This document shows, piece by piece, positions 9,213-20,046 of a DNA stretch of 28,446 nt. Numbering within the stretch: position 1 is the stretch's first letter; the number at the start of each line of letters is the position of its first letter. The stretch comes from Psilocybe azurescens (Eukaryota > Basidiomycota > Agaricomycetes > Agaricales > Agrocybaceae), in NCBI GenBank assembly GCA_023853785.1, contig JAJIRX010000317.1:1-28446 (forward strand), given 5' to 3'. Under the pieces are notes generated by a model. It had not been told where the DNA came from. It worked only from the letters and a program-made list of their open reading frames with translations, and ran no database searches. Made by a program: the position numbers and the translations under genes.

Positions 9213-12200
9213 CTACATATACATGTCCTCGTCAGATTCCTCAGCCTCCATCTCTCCCTGGTCATTAGTTCCATCGCTATGATTTTCTCCAAATAAAATA
9301 ACTTCTTCTTCCTCTTCAACTAGCGAAGCTAGCCACTCTGTGAGCCCAGTCAGTTCTTCACACGATACATAAGAGCGATCGTATTTCTGCGTTATCAGCA
9401 TGCGTCAGTGCAAGTAACCAGATGTAAGGCGTATCATAAGAGCATACCAATAACAATATATTTATTGCAGAGCAGAATCCCGAAGGTGGACGCCATGGCG
9501 TAGGATTGGTTAAGGACAAAAAGCGTAACGCACGGAGTGCACCCAGATTTTGTTCCGTTGGGTATGCGTACGGTAGACAGTCGCCAAAATAGGTATTTAA
9601 GGACAGTGATCCGATGGATGGTGGCTTAAATTGTGGATGCAGCTGTGGATATTGACACTTGACTATCCAGTTAAGAAGATATGCAGCCATATGAGGATAC
9701 CAGCTTGAGCGCTCGATAACCGAGTTGATTGCTGGAGAGTCATTTGCTGAATGGAGACCGAAGAATTGATCCTGAAATTCTTGGAGAAAAGCAAACCACG
9801 ATGAATGAAGACAATATCCATGCAGATTAGCAAGCCCTTCCTCCACGATGGTATGTACATTGCTATCGCCGGACGGTTGTTTCAAATGCAGCATGGTGCC
9901 CAGGCTGTCATCTTGATCTTGAATGACAATGAGTTCCGTTAGATACCGACAGCTCTGGCAGGAAGGTAAAAGAACTGATGATAAATTCCAGTTACTGCCT
10001 GTGACATTCTGTCCGGGAGACCTGTGTCGTACTCTGCAATCAGCAATACCGAGACAGGATCACACTATAGGAATGATCATGATACATGATAGTTAATGTC
10101 ATATGGTTGCAAGGAGACATAGATATATACGTGCCAGTATTGCATGTACCCATCCCATTGCACTTAATGCAAAGTCATTCGGTCCCATTTCCATCATAGA
10201 TTGGCGTATACGAAATATGTTCCACAGCCTGGGATCGAGTAAAAGTGTCAAAAACAATCGTCCCTGCACATCGGAGAGTAAATGCTTTGTCCGTGATCCC
10301 CCAAATTCCCTTTGACGCAAGAAGACTTCCAGAACCATCATCCTTATGTCAACTTCAGCACGGGGTAGTAGATTTCGGCTTGGTTTGGAAGAAATATTGG
10401 TCAACGACGTATCTATCAAAGCGGTATAAAACTTACGCATTTGGGTCTTTGGCACGCTTTATGGCATCATTACCCAATACAGTCAAACAAAAACACATGA
10501 GACGCATCAACTGCCTGATCCATCGAGAAAGCAATTCATCGTCCTCGCATATCCAAAGGTAGTTCCTGAACGTTGGTAGAGTTTCAAACATTGAAAACTT
10601 GCTGTACCCAAAATTATACGACTCCCACCGCACAGACAGGAAGCAATGCTGTATCTCGCTCGATAGGTTCACTTCGGGAAGGTTGTTAATTGCGTCAGAG
10701 TACAGCACCGCATACGACACGTAGGATACTAGTGGGGTAATACTGAGCATATCATTTTCTTTGAGATAATGTATGATTCTGCACTCAGCGACGTCCAGAG
10801 TATCCTTATAATGGGATGCCTCTAGCTGGCAATTGCGCGCCCAGGCACGAAAGACTTCCAGATATCGCAATAAATATGAACTGTATAGAATATTTGTCGA
10901 ATCGGAAGCAATGAAGGCTTTGAACTTCAAGTCGAGCTCTTCGCCAAGAGCTTTCAAAGTGTTGATATTCCACAGAATGCCAGGTGGCTTGGGTATACTG
11001 TCCAGCAAGTACTGCAAAGACATTATGCTTATAGTGCTGTTGGAATGTTCAATACAAACGGTTAGTATAAATTCCAGAGAAGGCGAATGAGCTTACTAAG
11101 TCTTATGTTGTTCAACTTCGGGCTTCTGCTCCAAAGCATCCGCAACCAGATCGAAAACAGTAAACAAGAACTGATCAGCAATTTCGGCCACATCCACAAA
11201 ATATTGTCCCGAGCGAGGTTGATTCTCGAGAAATTCCCGAAATGATAGATGGCAGAACCTTATTCTTGTTTCCTCTGGACAGCCACGCGGGCCATACAAT
11301 ACTTCCAATACTTCTTCGGCTTTAAACTTTACCGGTCGTATGTCAATGAGCGAGTTGAGGGCGTCTAAAATGACAGCCACGACTCCAGCATCTACTCTGA
11401 AAAAAAATCTCTATTGCTTGAACGGTCAAGTCGAGAATAATGCCGCCAAGGACTAAATTCAGTGCCGCTCGATGAGTATCAGTGATACGCGATAGAATTG
11501 TGGCATAGAGAGCGTCAAGTGTTGAGAACGCAGAAGCACGATGAGGTCCAGCAGTGGTCAATATCCGGAGCTGTTCTCGAGGGTCACAGAAGTCGGACGA
11601 GTAGCCAACAAATTTGACAATGGTGGATGCATAGATAAACTGGCCCGAAGCTTCTTCGACGAAGCGTTTGACAATGCGTGTGGGTGGCCAAGGTTGCACC
11701 ACAGACGACATGCTGCGACTGCGTTCATTACAAATCTTGGCGAATTCAGCGACAAGATATCTCTCGATATCGCCGTCCGCATCTCCGACCTCATTGAGTG
11801 ATATGGGCATTGTAAGATCGTGAATAGCCTCCACTTCAAATGCATCCCGGATCCAATATTCGGGACGGCTTGCAATAAGGAATCGAAGGGGTAAGCTATG
11901 ATGGCGGATATGGTCGGATATGAGCGAAAGGATGCTCTTCTGAGTGGTGGAATTTGCACATTCATCGAGACCGTCTATGATAATAGTAGGCGTGTGGGCC
12001 AACAAGTTTGATACTTGTAAAAGAGGATCCAAGATAAGAGCCTTGATTTGAATTTCCATCGACCTCGTAGGAAGCAATGGATCATTGGACAACGTTTCGC
12101 TTATGAAGGGCAGTAGGGCAGGGAATTTCACTGCAAGCTGATATGCAAGTGTCGAGAAGAGCTTGTCGCCATCTCCCCTACCGTCTTTGTCTCCAGCGGC

Positions 12201-12633
12201 GAAGAAAAAGCTTCCTCCATAGTGACGTCGATATAACTCCCAGAGAAGCTCTGCTATTGATTGTGCGATAGCTGATTTTCCAGATCCTGCTGGGCCGTAC
12301 AGCCATATGACACTGTGTTCGGGAGCAGGGTCGATAATCCAATCTGTTATGATCTTGAGTGCCCTTTCTCGTGTCCCAGGATGACACTTTCCGGGCGGGT
12401 ATCGTGCAGAGGAATTGAACATTGCGCCAGATGCGATATGCTGGGTAAGAATGTGTAGTCCTTTCATGAAGACGCAAATAAATTCTCTGCCGTGAGTTTC
12501 GCAGAAGAGAGTTCTTACCATTGTCCCGGTGTACGTTGTGGTGATAATCGCCTTGGACGTTTAGAAAATGACCACCATCGATCACGAAGTTACTGTGCTG
12601 TGGGAACATTTGATTTCTAGGTGGATGAGACAT
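9213..12633 (-). CDS. NLR-like NACHT NTPase, six exons, one frameshift
   Basis: Fungal NACHT proteins are STAND NTPases that switch by nucleotide-driven oligomerisation, and several control non-self recognition and cell death. Exon 1 (from ATG at 12633) encodes a 38-residue N-terminus with NFVIDGGHFLNVQGD. After an intron comes the NACHT: Walker A GPAGSGKS at about residue 94-101, Walker B TIIIDGLDEC at about 197-206, sensor FLIASRPE at about 232-239, then winged-helix-like segments and RFCHLSFREFLEN, typical of basidiomycete NLRs. No LRR, WD40, TPR or ankyrin repeats are evident in the C-terminal 500 residues; the tail is acidic. With intron 10379-10436 and a tentative intron 9999-10130, the exons sum to 3051 nt (1017 codons) once one extra T in the run at 11400-11407 is discounted. 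An alternative upstream ATG is at 12765, but homology-like sequence begins at 12633. Exon 4-5 joining is the least certain. Confidence 0.82.
9387..9447 (-). other. Intron 5 of the NACHT gene (61 nt)
   Basis: Donor GTATGC, branch CTGAC/CTGAT, acceptor ACGCAG. It joins INILLL to KYDRSYVSCEEL in frame; the last exon then ends at the TAG at 9213-9215. Confidence 0.85.
9999..10130 (-). other. Tentative intron 4 of the NACHT gene (132 nt)
   Basis: Donor GTATAT and acceptor GTCACAG keep the frame and avoid stops, but the length is about twice that of the others. The better-looking acceptor ATTGCAG within it would put the downstream exon out of frame. Confidence 0.4.
10379..10436 (-). other. Intron 3 of the NACHT gene (58 nt)
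   Basis: Donor GTAAGT, branch-like TTGAC, acceptor CCAAG. It removes a stop and joins KDPN to ARNLLPRAEVD in frame. Confidence 0.85.
11037..11096 (-). other. Intron 2 of the NACHT gene (60 nt)
   Basis: Donor GTAAGC, a perfect TACTAAC branch site, acceptor AACAG. It removes an in-frame stop and joins HKT to YTISIMSLQ in frame. Confidence 0.9.
12461..12518 (-). other. Intron 1 of the NACHT gene (58 nt)
   Basis: Donor GTAAGA, branch-like CTCAC, acceptor ATGAAAG. It joins the N-terminal motif exon to GLHILTQHIASG in frame. Confidence 0.75.
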
Positions 12634-12817
12634 GAGGAGTTGAGTGTAAGGTAAGAGGAAGAGTAGTTGAATCCTTTCGATCACTATAACTTTCGAATCG
12701 AGTGCGTCGAATGAGAAGAAACCAACAAGATAAGATTCAGAACGACAAAGGGGGCAGAACAGCAAAGGGGGAAATTTATTGGAAGCTTGTGGGTATTACG
12801 TTCCCGCTCACATAGCC
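12634..12817 (-). promoter_or_regulatory. 5' flank of the NACHT gene
   Basis: Only 190 bp separate the chosen start codon from the TIR element. On the gene strand it holds two pyrimidine-rich tracts (about 12720-12775), which are common at fungal transcription starts, and an AATAAATT run. No classical TATA box is clear. Confidence 0.4.
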
Positions 12818-12823
12818 TAGTGG
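12818..12823. repeat. Left target-site duplication TAGTGG
   Basis: Direct repeat abutting the left TIR; the partner abuts the right TIR at 14078-14083. Confidence 0.8.
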
Positions 12824-12955
12824 TATGGAAACCCGGACTGTCAAGCTTCAGAAGGTTTTGCCAAACACATAGCGGCTAGCTATGCCGATGTTTGATGGCA
12901 CGTGAACATTGTATTTAGGTCGTTAGGACCTCAGAAACCTGCAGATGTTATATTA
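12824..12955. repeat. Left terminal inverted repeat
   Basis: Pairs with 13945-14077. Subterminal hairpin CATAGC-GGCTA-GCTATG starts about 45 nt from the end. Confidence 0.88.
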
Positions 12956-13944
12956 AAATAATATTTTTCCACCAGCGGTTGAAGGAAGACCTGACACGAA
13001 GACATTTACGAACATGTTATGCAACTTGCCTGATCTTCGCTCACACGATTACCAAATCAGGACACTAGTGACTGCTGATTTCTCGTTTGCTTTGATACAA
13101 TTATTGCATTCACCAGTAATTACCTACGGTCAAAAATTGTATTAAGAATTGATCAATACTATCATGTCTTTTAATTAAAACTTATTTCAATGAAATTGAC
13201 CCAGCCAATACTTTGGAAAGCGACAAATAGTGTCTTTTTTGGAAACACTTATTGTAACCAATTACAGACCATTTCTATTCCAGTGTTGCTGCCGGTACGA
13301 GTACACATTCATATAAGTCTCGGTGTCCTTAAAAACATGCCAGAGATAGAGTCAAATTCATCGAAATCGTTCAATCGAGCATGGGCATGCCTCTAAGGAG
13401 CACAAGCGTGCAGGGAGTGCGCTGCAACACTTAGCCATACACCGATTTGGTTTGCTGAGTCAGTGTGTTGGTCAATGTTACTTCACGCAATTGCAGCTTT
13501 TGTCAGTGTTTTCTTGAAGTCAATATTAACCGTTTTCTGCGAAAACATTTTTACTGTCAATTTTAAGGTATAACAAAATATAACCTAAAAAAATTACAAT
13601 AAATTTCATGTAAACCTAGAAGGAAAACAGGAGTCTTTATGGGCTAAATCCTGACTATGGAAATTCACCATTCAACGTGTTGTGTAGCCACAATAAATTA
13701 GGGAAACATGAAATTCCAATGTATTTACACTCCTTTTAATTTCATCCTTTGGCATAATTCAAATTCGGAAGATCGAACGAGGACACCTCCCAGAAGTGGG
13801 ATACCTGAGATGGGGGTACCTGCATGTTATGTGCAAACTGTTGAACCACTTTATTTATGGTAATGCAACTAAAGAAACATAATCCGATGGTTGTGCTCCA
13901 TATCCCATAAGTAACTTGTGCTGATAGTTGGAGTTTTATCCAAT

Positions 13945-14077
13945 GCAGTATATCATCCACAGGTTTTGGGGGTCCTGATAACCTAAATATAGTGTTTGCA
14001 TATGGTCAAAGACCGGCATCACTCGCCGTGATGTGTTTGGTGAAACTTTCCGAAGCTTGACAGTCCGGGTTTCCATA
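13945..14077. repeat. Right terminal inverted repeat
   Basis: Pairs with 12824-12955. Subterminal hairpin CATCAC-TCGCC-GTGATG on the plus strand, at the position matching the left hairpin but with different stem bases. Confidence 0.88.
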
Positions 14078-14083
14078 TAGTGG
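14078..14083. repeat. Right target-site duplication TAGTGG
   Basis: Matches the hexamer at 12818-12823 exactly and in direct orientation. Confidence 0.8.
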
Positions 14084-15260
14084 CGGTACAAATGTCTCTT
14101 CAAGAATAGAACCAAATACCACAGCCACCAGCACGTTCATCAAAGGAGGCTGCAAGTAGCTGAGCATAAACAATTGATAACACTTATGCCATGTATAGAC
14201 CGGCTATGCATATTCAGGATGCGCAGCAAGCAGGTATGAACAACGAAAAATACAATAACCTAGCGAGCAAACACCGCACGATGATTTGAGTCAAGTGAGC
14301 ACTATGGGCGATCAATAACAATGACATGACAGACCAAGAAGCTGAGGCAATCACCAAGTGCCCTCGGATGCTAAGTCCACCTGAGATCATTGGCAAAGAA
14401 AATATAGACAGAGAAACTGCCACCAAATTTGGACTCTTTGCATTGCTTGAAAGCTTTTTATTGCTTTAAACTCAGCTTTGAACCTGAACCGACCATCCCT
14501 AATGAAGCTGGATAACAAGTATCACACTGAATTAGCTCCCATAGGCAACATCGGTCAGGCCGCTTGTTAAGTTTACAGGTCTATGTTGAAGAAGAGGGCA
14601 AACAGCCCACAAGATGGCTCCCAACGTGACCAAATGAACGCTCCCACTGAATATACCTAACCTGTATGTAACACCCAACTCGAATGGCTGTTTAGCGTCA
14701 ATAGCACCCATTCTGTCATATATTCTTGCTGTGTCTGTCAAGATTTGTTGGAGCGTTGTATTGACATATGTGACCTCATTACCTTGCTTTTCTTTTGTGT
14801 GGTATTTCAAAAGGTTCTGAGAATACTCCACTGTTGTCATAAATATTTTGGTTGGCCATATGTTCTCTGTTATTAGTTGGGTCATTTGACATGCCATCTT
14901 CTGGAACAGTGTTGATGAGTGGAACTAAAACTCGTCATTGGGTTCTGGGACCACTGAAGACATTGGAGCGGTCTGTAACTGCTTGAGTGGCCTCAACACT
15001 TCCTTGAACCAGATGTTTCGACTTCCTTTGCCTTTTGTGGGCAGGCCCACTGGAAGAGTTCATGGTTGAAAGGAGAGTGTGCGAAACACATGTGTTGACC
15101 ATGATGCTCAGTCCAAACTAAGAAACATGAGGTTTGCACGAGGCTTATTGTCACTGCTCTGAGTCTGGCAAATTCTGCTTGATTCCTAATCATCCCCACT
15201 TTGCTGTGTCATCTGTGCTTATCCATTCTCTGATTTTGAAAGATAACTTCTTACAGCAAC
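14084..15260. other. Intergenic, mostly unassigned
   Basis: There is no recognisable gene. A short plus-strand open piece near 14330-14470 (TDQEAEAITKCPRMLSPPE) and the minus-strand frame at 14532-14897 have protein-like composition, but neither has a full start-stop structure or a known motif. The rest shows nothing notable. Confidence 0.45.
14532..14897 (-). CDS. Hypothetical 121-residue ORF with one hydrophobic segment
   Basis: Starts at ATG 14897 (MACQMTQLI) and runs uninterrupted to 14532. The N-terminal two thirds is hydrophilic and helical-looking (YVNTTLQQILTDTARIYDRM). Near the C-terminus a hydrophobic stretch, VHLVTLGAILWAVCPLL, could span a membrane once. I do not recognise the family. 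It may be an exon or decayed fragment, since no splice partners were found; it could also be a chance frame. Confidence 0.3.
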   Translation of the reverse strand: MACQMTQLITENIWPTKIFMTTVEYSQNLLKYHTKEKQGNEVTYVNTTLQQILTDTARIYDRMGAIDAKQPFELGVTYRLGIFSGSVHLVTLGAILWAVCPLLQHRPVNLTSGLTDVAYGS

Positions 15261-16879
15261 ATGGCAGCACCAATCGTATTACAGACCAAGAAACGCAAGC
15301 AAAAGATGTTCAGTGCGGATGAACTCGAACATATCTTGCCTTTCAAAGTGACATTTGTGAAAGCTAGGACGGTCAAAGAACGTCTCTCGATCTTAACCAA
15401 TCACATATTGGTGGCAATATTCAATTATTGGGCAAGTCAGGGTAAATGAGCAAAGGATGACACTGAGAGTCGACGTTGGACACAAGTAGGGCCATATAAA
15501 CAAACTCCATTCATGAGTATATATCAGGCCGACGTCGACCAAATGAAACAAAATGTATTGGATTATATGACCGGCTTACAGAATCTCAAGAAAAACCCCA
15601 CCTAGAATTCACTGTGAACCGAGCAACAGAGAAAAAGCCCATATTTACTTTTGGAAAAACTTCTGATGGCTTTCCAATCTTGCCAATGCCATTGCAAGAC
15701 AAAAATTGGACAAAGGCGGACTGGGAAGAGGCATTCAGCTTGTATATTAATTATCATTACCGTCAGTACTTTCGACTACCTTTTTGGGTCGGACATATCT
15801 TACAGAAGGTGCAGAACTTGGAACAGGGCGGCCTTACCGATAAAGTACCATACACTGATATATCAAATGCTCAGGCCACCTTCATTGATGCGAAATATTT
15901 GCCACCCAATATGAAGTTCACGAATGCCAGGAATCTTCATAAAGAGGACATACAAGCCTTTTTCACACATTTGGTCAACAGACAATAACTATATCAACCA
16001 AAAGATACATTTTAATTCAAATCTATTAAGCGCAAAAATGGACTGGGGGCAAAAAATATCCCGATGAAGCAGAGGCCGATCTCGGTTGACGTAAAAGAAA
16101 AACAAAGGTACAAATAAAAGAACAAATCATGTCCAAAGGATCGAGGAAGGAAGTCAACATATCGATCAACCTATTATCACTAACGAGACAGCACTTGTTG
16201 AATATACACACCTGACACCAAATGTAATATTGGGGCTGACAGGCAATGAAGCCCACCTGATATCTATCAATCATGAAGGTACCATTCAATCTATCATCAC
16301 TCCACCAAAGATTGCTTTAATATCAGCCTCAATAGATTGTGAACCATGGCCATTATCTTCCAATTTTGTCCAGCAAAGACACAGAGGAATTCAAATCAAT
16401 TCACAAGTATTCAGTGCTGCGAGCATGCCAAGCCACATATATGTTACGCAGGATATAATGGAATCCATTGTTCCTGCTGGGGTTAAACACCCATTTCCTG
16501 CTAACGGTCCGGCAGATGGTATACCAGTTTTCCCAGTCGAGTCAACTCAATATGCAGAGTATGTAGAAAAAGAAGATATGAAAATGCAATTTCAGATCCT
16601 CCAAACACCAATCCACCACCAATGCGTACCATTGATCCCCCAGCTGCTGGCTCCAATCATGCCAACTCCCGTGCATCACTGATCCCGGGGCCGACCGCTG
16701 GGCTGACAGATGGAAATGCAGTACCATTGCATTCTCCAATTTTGACAACCAAGTTGAAAAAACTTAAAGAATGAAGGAAACAAGGTGTTGATGATGTTGC
16801 ATCATCGTCAACTTTGCTATCAACAATACCTACAGTTTGACTAAGTTTCGCGGAACAAATAGTCGGCCCCGAACTATGA
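15261..16879 (+). pseudogene. Decayed gene X, unknown family, basic N-terminus
   Basis: Coding-like segments follow one another in three frames. It starts MAAPIVLQTKKRKQKMFSAD (ATG at 15261), with a KKRKQK nuclear-localisation-like cluster and then LEHILPFKVTF and HILVAIFNYWASQGK. A TGA at 15447 and a frame change near 15600 precede FTFGKTSDGFPILPMPLQD and FTHLVNRQ (to 15988). A further segment (about 16130-16590) leads, after another shift, to a Pro-rich tail with KLKKLKE. Three TGA codons at 16772, 16838 and 16877 share the final frame; the last may be the true stop. It faces gene Y tail to tail. The layout of a long globular part plus a Pro-rich basic tail suggests a nuclear protein, but that is inference. 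Confidence 0.55.
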
Positions 16880-17010
16880 GATATAACTTGTATCTTCAAA
16901 ATTATGAATACTTTGCATCACAAATGAAATATATACATGTGTCTGGTGAAAGGTATATAAATTTAACAAAACTACTCCTGACGATGTTTTCTTCCTTTTC
17001 CCCCTTCAGC

Positions 17011-19790
17011 CTAAATATCATCGAGATGACATTTGCTAGGTGTGGGACTACGAGACACTGATTGTGATTGGCCGGGCGATGCAAGACGTGGTGATCTACG
17101 TGGCATGAGTGGTTCGTAGTCTGTCGCAGACAGGGGAGCAAGAAGTGATGTCGAAGTTTGAAAGGGATTAGAAGACATTGCCAAATGTAGAACAGTGGAG
17201 CCGACATTGACTGGCCCCGATATCGGTGACGTATCATTGACCGATGTCAGCTTGAATTCCTGAGATAAGAGCTGGACCCCAATGGTCGCGAACTGCTGAG
17301 GAAAGACATGTCGTCACATCTGATGTACCTTGAGGAGTGGCTGCGACAATAACCATTGTGCCGTATATGCAGCTTGCTCCTGTGAATTATTTGGTGTTGG
17401 GGGAATTAATTGTACTGTTGGAATAACACATTTACAAACTGATGAGCCAGCTGGACTGTCTTGCATGGCACCATCATTGTCTACCTGAATATCGTCGATC
17501 GCATCGGGCCATTTGTGGAGCAATTATCATTCAGGGCCAATAATACAGTGTTGGCCAGCATGTAATTGGCCCGTGACAGGGGACGTGCACTTGGCACTGT
17601 GGGACGGTATTAATGTAGTGGCCGATGCAATGGCGGCCACAGACGTCGGGCCCAAAGCATTGTGGTGGCTTTGCATTTGAGGTTCAGGGCTGGTAAGGAT
17701 ATGGTGGCCGATTCAGTGTCGTCCGTAGACGATGTCGGGCCCAAAATAGCGATGGAGGATGTGCATTGAACATTTGTGGCTGGTGCTGATGTGGTGGCCA
17801 ATTCTTGGTCGGCCGCAGATGCTGTCGTAGCCATGTGTATGCTGGGTGGAAGGTATTGAATAGTCGGGGCCAATGTCAATAAGCCTGCAGATGCCATGAC
17901 CTCTGATCTATTATCGGGAGCCATCACAGCTGACATAGTTTGAGCCCCGCCAGTCGTATCACCACATTGCTCACAGAACTGTGAGTTTCTACTGCTACAG
18001 ATGCTGAACCATCAGTTATATTTTCCTCAAACACAAATAATGTCAGCTCCAGTGCACATTGTTTTGATGCATCGTAGATGGCGTTTGGACGTAACTGTTG
18101 AAGAATCCCAGCAATGTCAGCATATCATTCTTCTAAGCATTTGAAATTTTCAAGAATATCATCCATCTTCCCTTCCAACTGAGTGACACGGTGACCGAGA
18201 CCCACGTTCTGTCCGTGAGCTGATGCTTGCTCAACTGATGGCATGACTCGTTACAGTCGTATGCCATAGATAGAGCCATTGATGCGTCGGCTGCTACAGT
18301 AAGAAGGGTCAATTCCACAATGTCGACGCGGGCACCTAAATCTTCATCTGTGTCGTCGGCCTGTATTTCTAATGAGCATGAGACAGTTAACATAATGTAA
18401 TGAATAGCAAATATGAAATATAATACCACAAGATTTTCCTTTTCCAATGCTGAGAGGCATGGAACACGAGCTTCATCTGAAGTAGCTGATTCGATATGTT
18501 GGAGCCGACTCGATGTCATTGCCTGTACGGCTTGGCCGCGACGATTCGGCCACTTACTGTTTCTGGCCAACCGGTGGTTGGTTTGATGTATGTATTTTGT
18601 CATCACTTTCGTAGTCTTCTTCAGGCTCAGTCGATGGTTCATCGCTGGATTCAATGATTGGCTTTGATTTCAGTTTTATTTTCATAGTCACCGATTTTAT
18701 TCTTTCATGCTGAAGGTATCCTCCAGGTCCGAGACTGCACTTCACTTTGAATTTACTACACCGCCAGCATGCGCCGTGCCCGTTAGCCCAATCGTAGCAC
18801 TCTGCATCGGCCTTACGGCAGTGATCACACGCTGCATTGTTCAACCTTCCGGCTACAGGCACAGGGCGGCCCTTCATGTCGTTGTTCGGTTCAGATTGAT
18901 CAACATGAGCTGGTGGACAAGGTGCATTGCTATCTGCACTCAATTCATGTGTTCCGGTTCTCGCTTGCATGCGACTTGACAGCCCCAATTTTGTGATACA
19001 TGTCGTCCCCACGTCCATGGCTCTCTCAACTTTGTAGACAATTTTTGGAAGCACGTATAAATTTTCTGTATCAGCCGTGCTGGCCTGCTGGGTGCGCTCC
19101 CTGACCACAATGACTTCTTCAGCCAACTTTGATCGGTATTGTAACGGCTGATGTCGAATACGCTTTGTGTTCTCAGCTCCTGTTGGTTGCTGTTTGATAG
19201 TGAGTGGTTGGCTAATCTGTGCTGGCTTCAATGATGCATCGATGTTTTTCTTTGCGCTGCTTTGTACTTTTGTAATGACGGGCGGTGAAGATATCGGCCC
19301 TGATACCACATTGTCGAATGTGCCCAAATTTTGTTGATGTTTCATGAGAAATTCAGCAGTGCGACCTCCCTGCTTGACTTCTTTCCAAGCTTTCAAGAAA
19401 CCCCAGAAGAACATGGGCGTGTTGAATGCTGGCTTAAGATGAGCAACCTCGGGACCGGTCAAGGCATGCAAAGCAAATATCTCATTCTGAATTCACTCAT
19501 CATCAGATAATACAGATATTGATATTTTGTTACTCACCAACTGTGCCTTAAGTGCCTTAATTTCTTTTCCTATATTGCCCTTGGTCAGTGCGCCTCGGAT
19601 ACAATTATCGACGTTGCAAAGCACGTTCAAAATTCGGCTGCAGAAGGTATATTCATAGAGATTGACATGGTATTTAAGTTTGGATGTGAAATTGTGTTTA
19701 GGATATGGATGCTCAGGAGTGACTCGGCAGATGAAGTTTGTAGATGATAGCAAAGAATTCCAATTTTGCGGTGCTAGCGAAATCAACCAT
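17011..19790 (-). pseudogene. Decayed gene Y: Cys cluster, coiled coil, SP-rich basic tail
   Basis: Read on the minus strand, exon-like segments run from about 19790 to the TAG at 17011. The first (to 19538) contains WNSLLSSTNFICRVTPEH and is joined by a 51-nt intron (19487-19537, GTGAGT...TTCAG) to LHALTGPEVAHL and FFWGFLKAWKEVKQGG. Next is a cysteine cluster, CDHCRKADAECYDW...ACWRCSKFKVKC (about 18825-18725), which could bind zinc and resembles fungal C6 clusters without matching their spacing. An acidic stretch, a GTAAGT donor at 18557 and a 66-nt intron (18361-18426) follow. A coiled coil (RVTQLEGKMDDILENFKCLEE) is interrupted by TGA at 18125-18127. The Ser/Thr/Pro-rich tail ends RRSPRLASPGQSQSVSRSP. 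No start codon is secure; a repeat island lies just upstream. Possibly a transposon-associated or chromatin protein; function unknown. Confidence 0.55.
19487..19537 (-). other. Intron in gene Y (51 nt)
   Basis: Donor GTGAGT, acceptor GAATTCAG; it removes an in-frame stop and keeps the frame from KALKAQL to NEIFALHAL. Confidence 0.75.
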
Positions 19791-19903
19791 CATGTGATAT
19801 AAATTGTCATACATAACGATTAAATTTAGTTACAACCTTATCCGATTCAATCTTTTGGAACATATCATATTGATATCGCTAACTGCATCCAGTACTTCTC
19901 ACT

Positions 19904-20046
19904 CCCCACATATTCCCTAGGACTGGAGGGATTGAGAAAGGGAGTGAAGGGAATAGAGGGAATAGAGGGAATAGAGGGGATTGAAGAGGGAATGAAGGAA
20001 TTGGAGAGGGAACGGAGGGGAATGATGGGGAATGAAGGGGAATAGA
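19904..20046. repeat. Repeat island d: shared end plus GGGAATAGA array
   Basis: The left end CCCCACATATTCC (19904-19916) is the terminus also found in three other islands of this window. The interior is about 130 bp of G-rich, degenerate units such as GGGAATAGA, GGGAATGAA and GGGGAATGAT on the plus strand. The right limit is an AT-rich GAGTTATTTATAGCC. It has no coding potential. It lies about 115 bp upstream of the first coding-like base of gene Y. Confidence 0.75.

Larger units (their letters stand above)
12824..14077. mobile_element. 1254-bp non-autonomous TIR DNA element
   Basis: Long terminal inverted repeats (left 12824-12955, right 13945-14077) begin TATGGAAACCCGGACTGTC and are identical for 26 bp; the rest of about 130 bp is clearly related with scattered changes. 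The element is flanked by a direct TAGTGG at 12818-12823 and 14078-14083. The AT-rich interior has no plausible transposase frame, so it needs an enzyme in trans. A 6-bp target duplication does not fit hAT or KDZ (8 bp), Tc1/mariner (TA) or MULE (about 9 bp). A TA duplication with TGGAAACCC ends is an alternative reading, but the flanking TAGTGG repeat argues against it. Confidence 0.88.

Noticed and set aside
12178..12765. A separate 195-residue minus-strand protein upstream of the NACHT gene
   Set aside because: Only its first part (from 12633 to the donor at 12518) fits; the rest is the NACHT exon read in the wrong frame past an unspliced intron.
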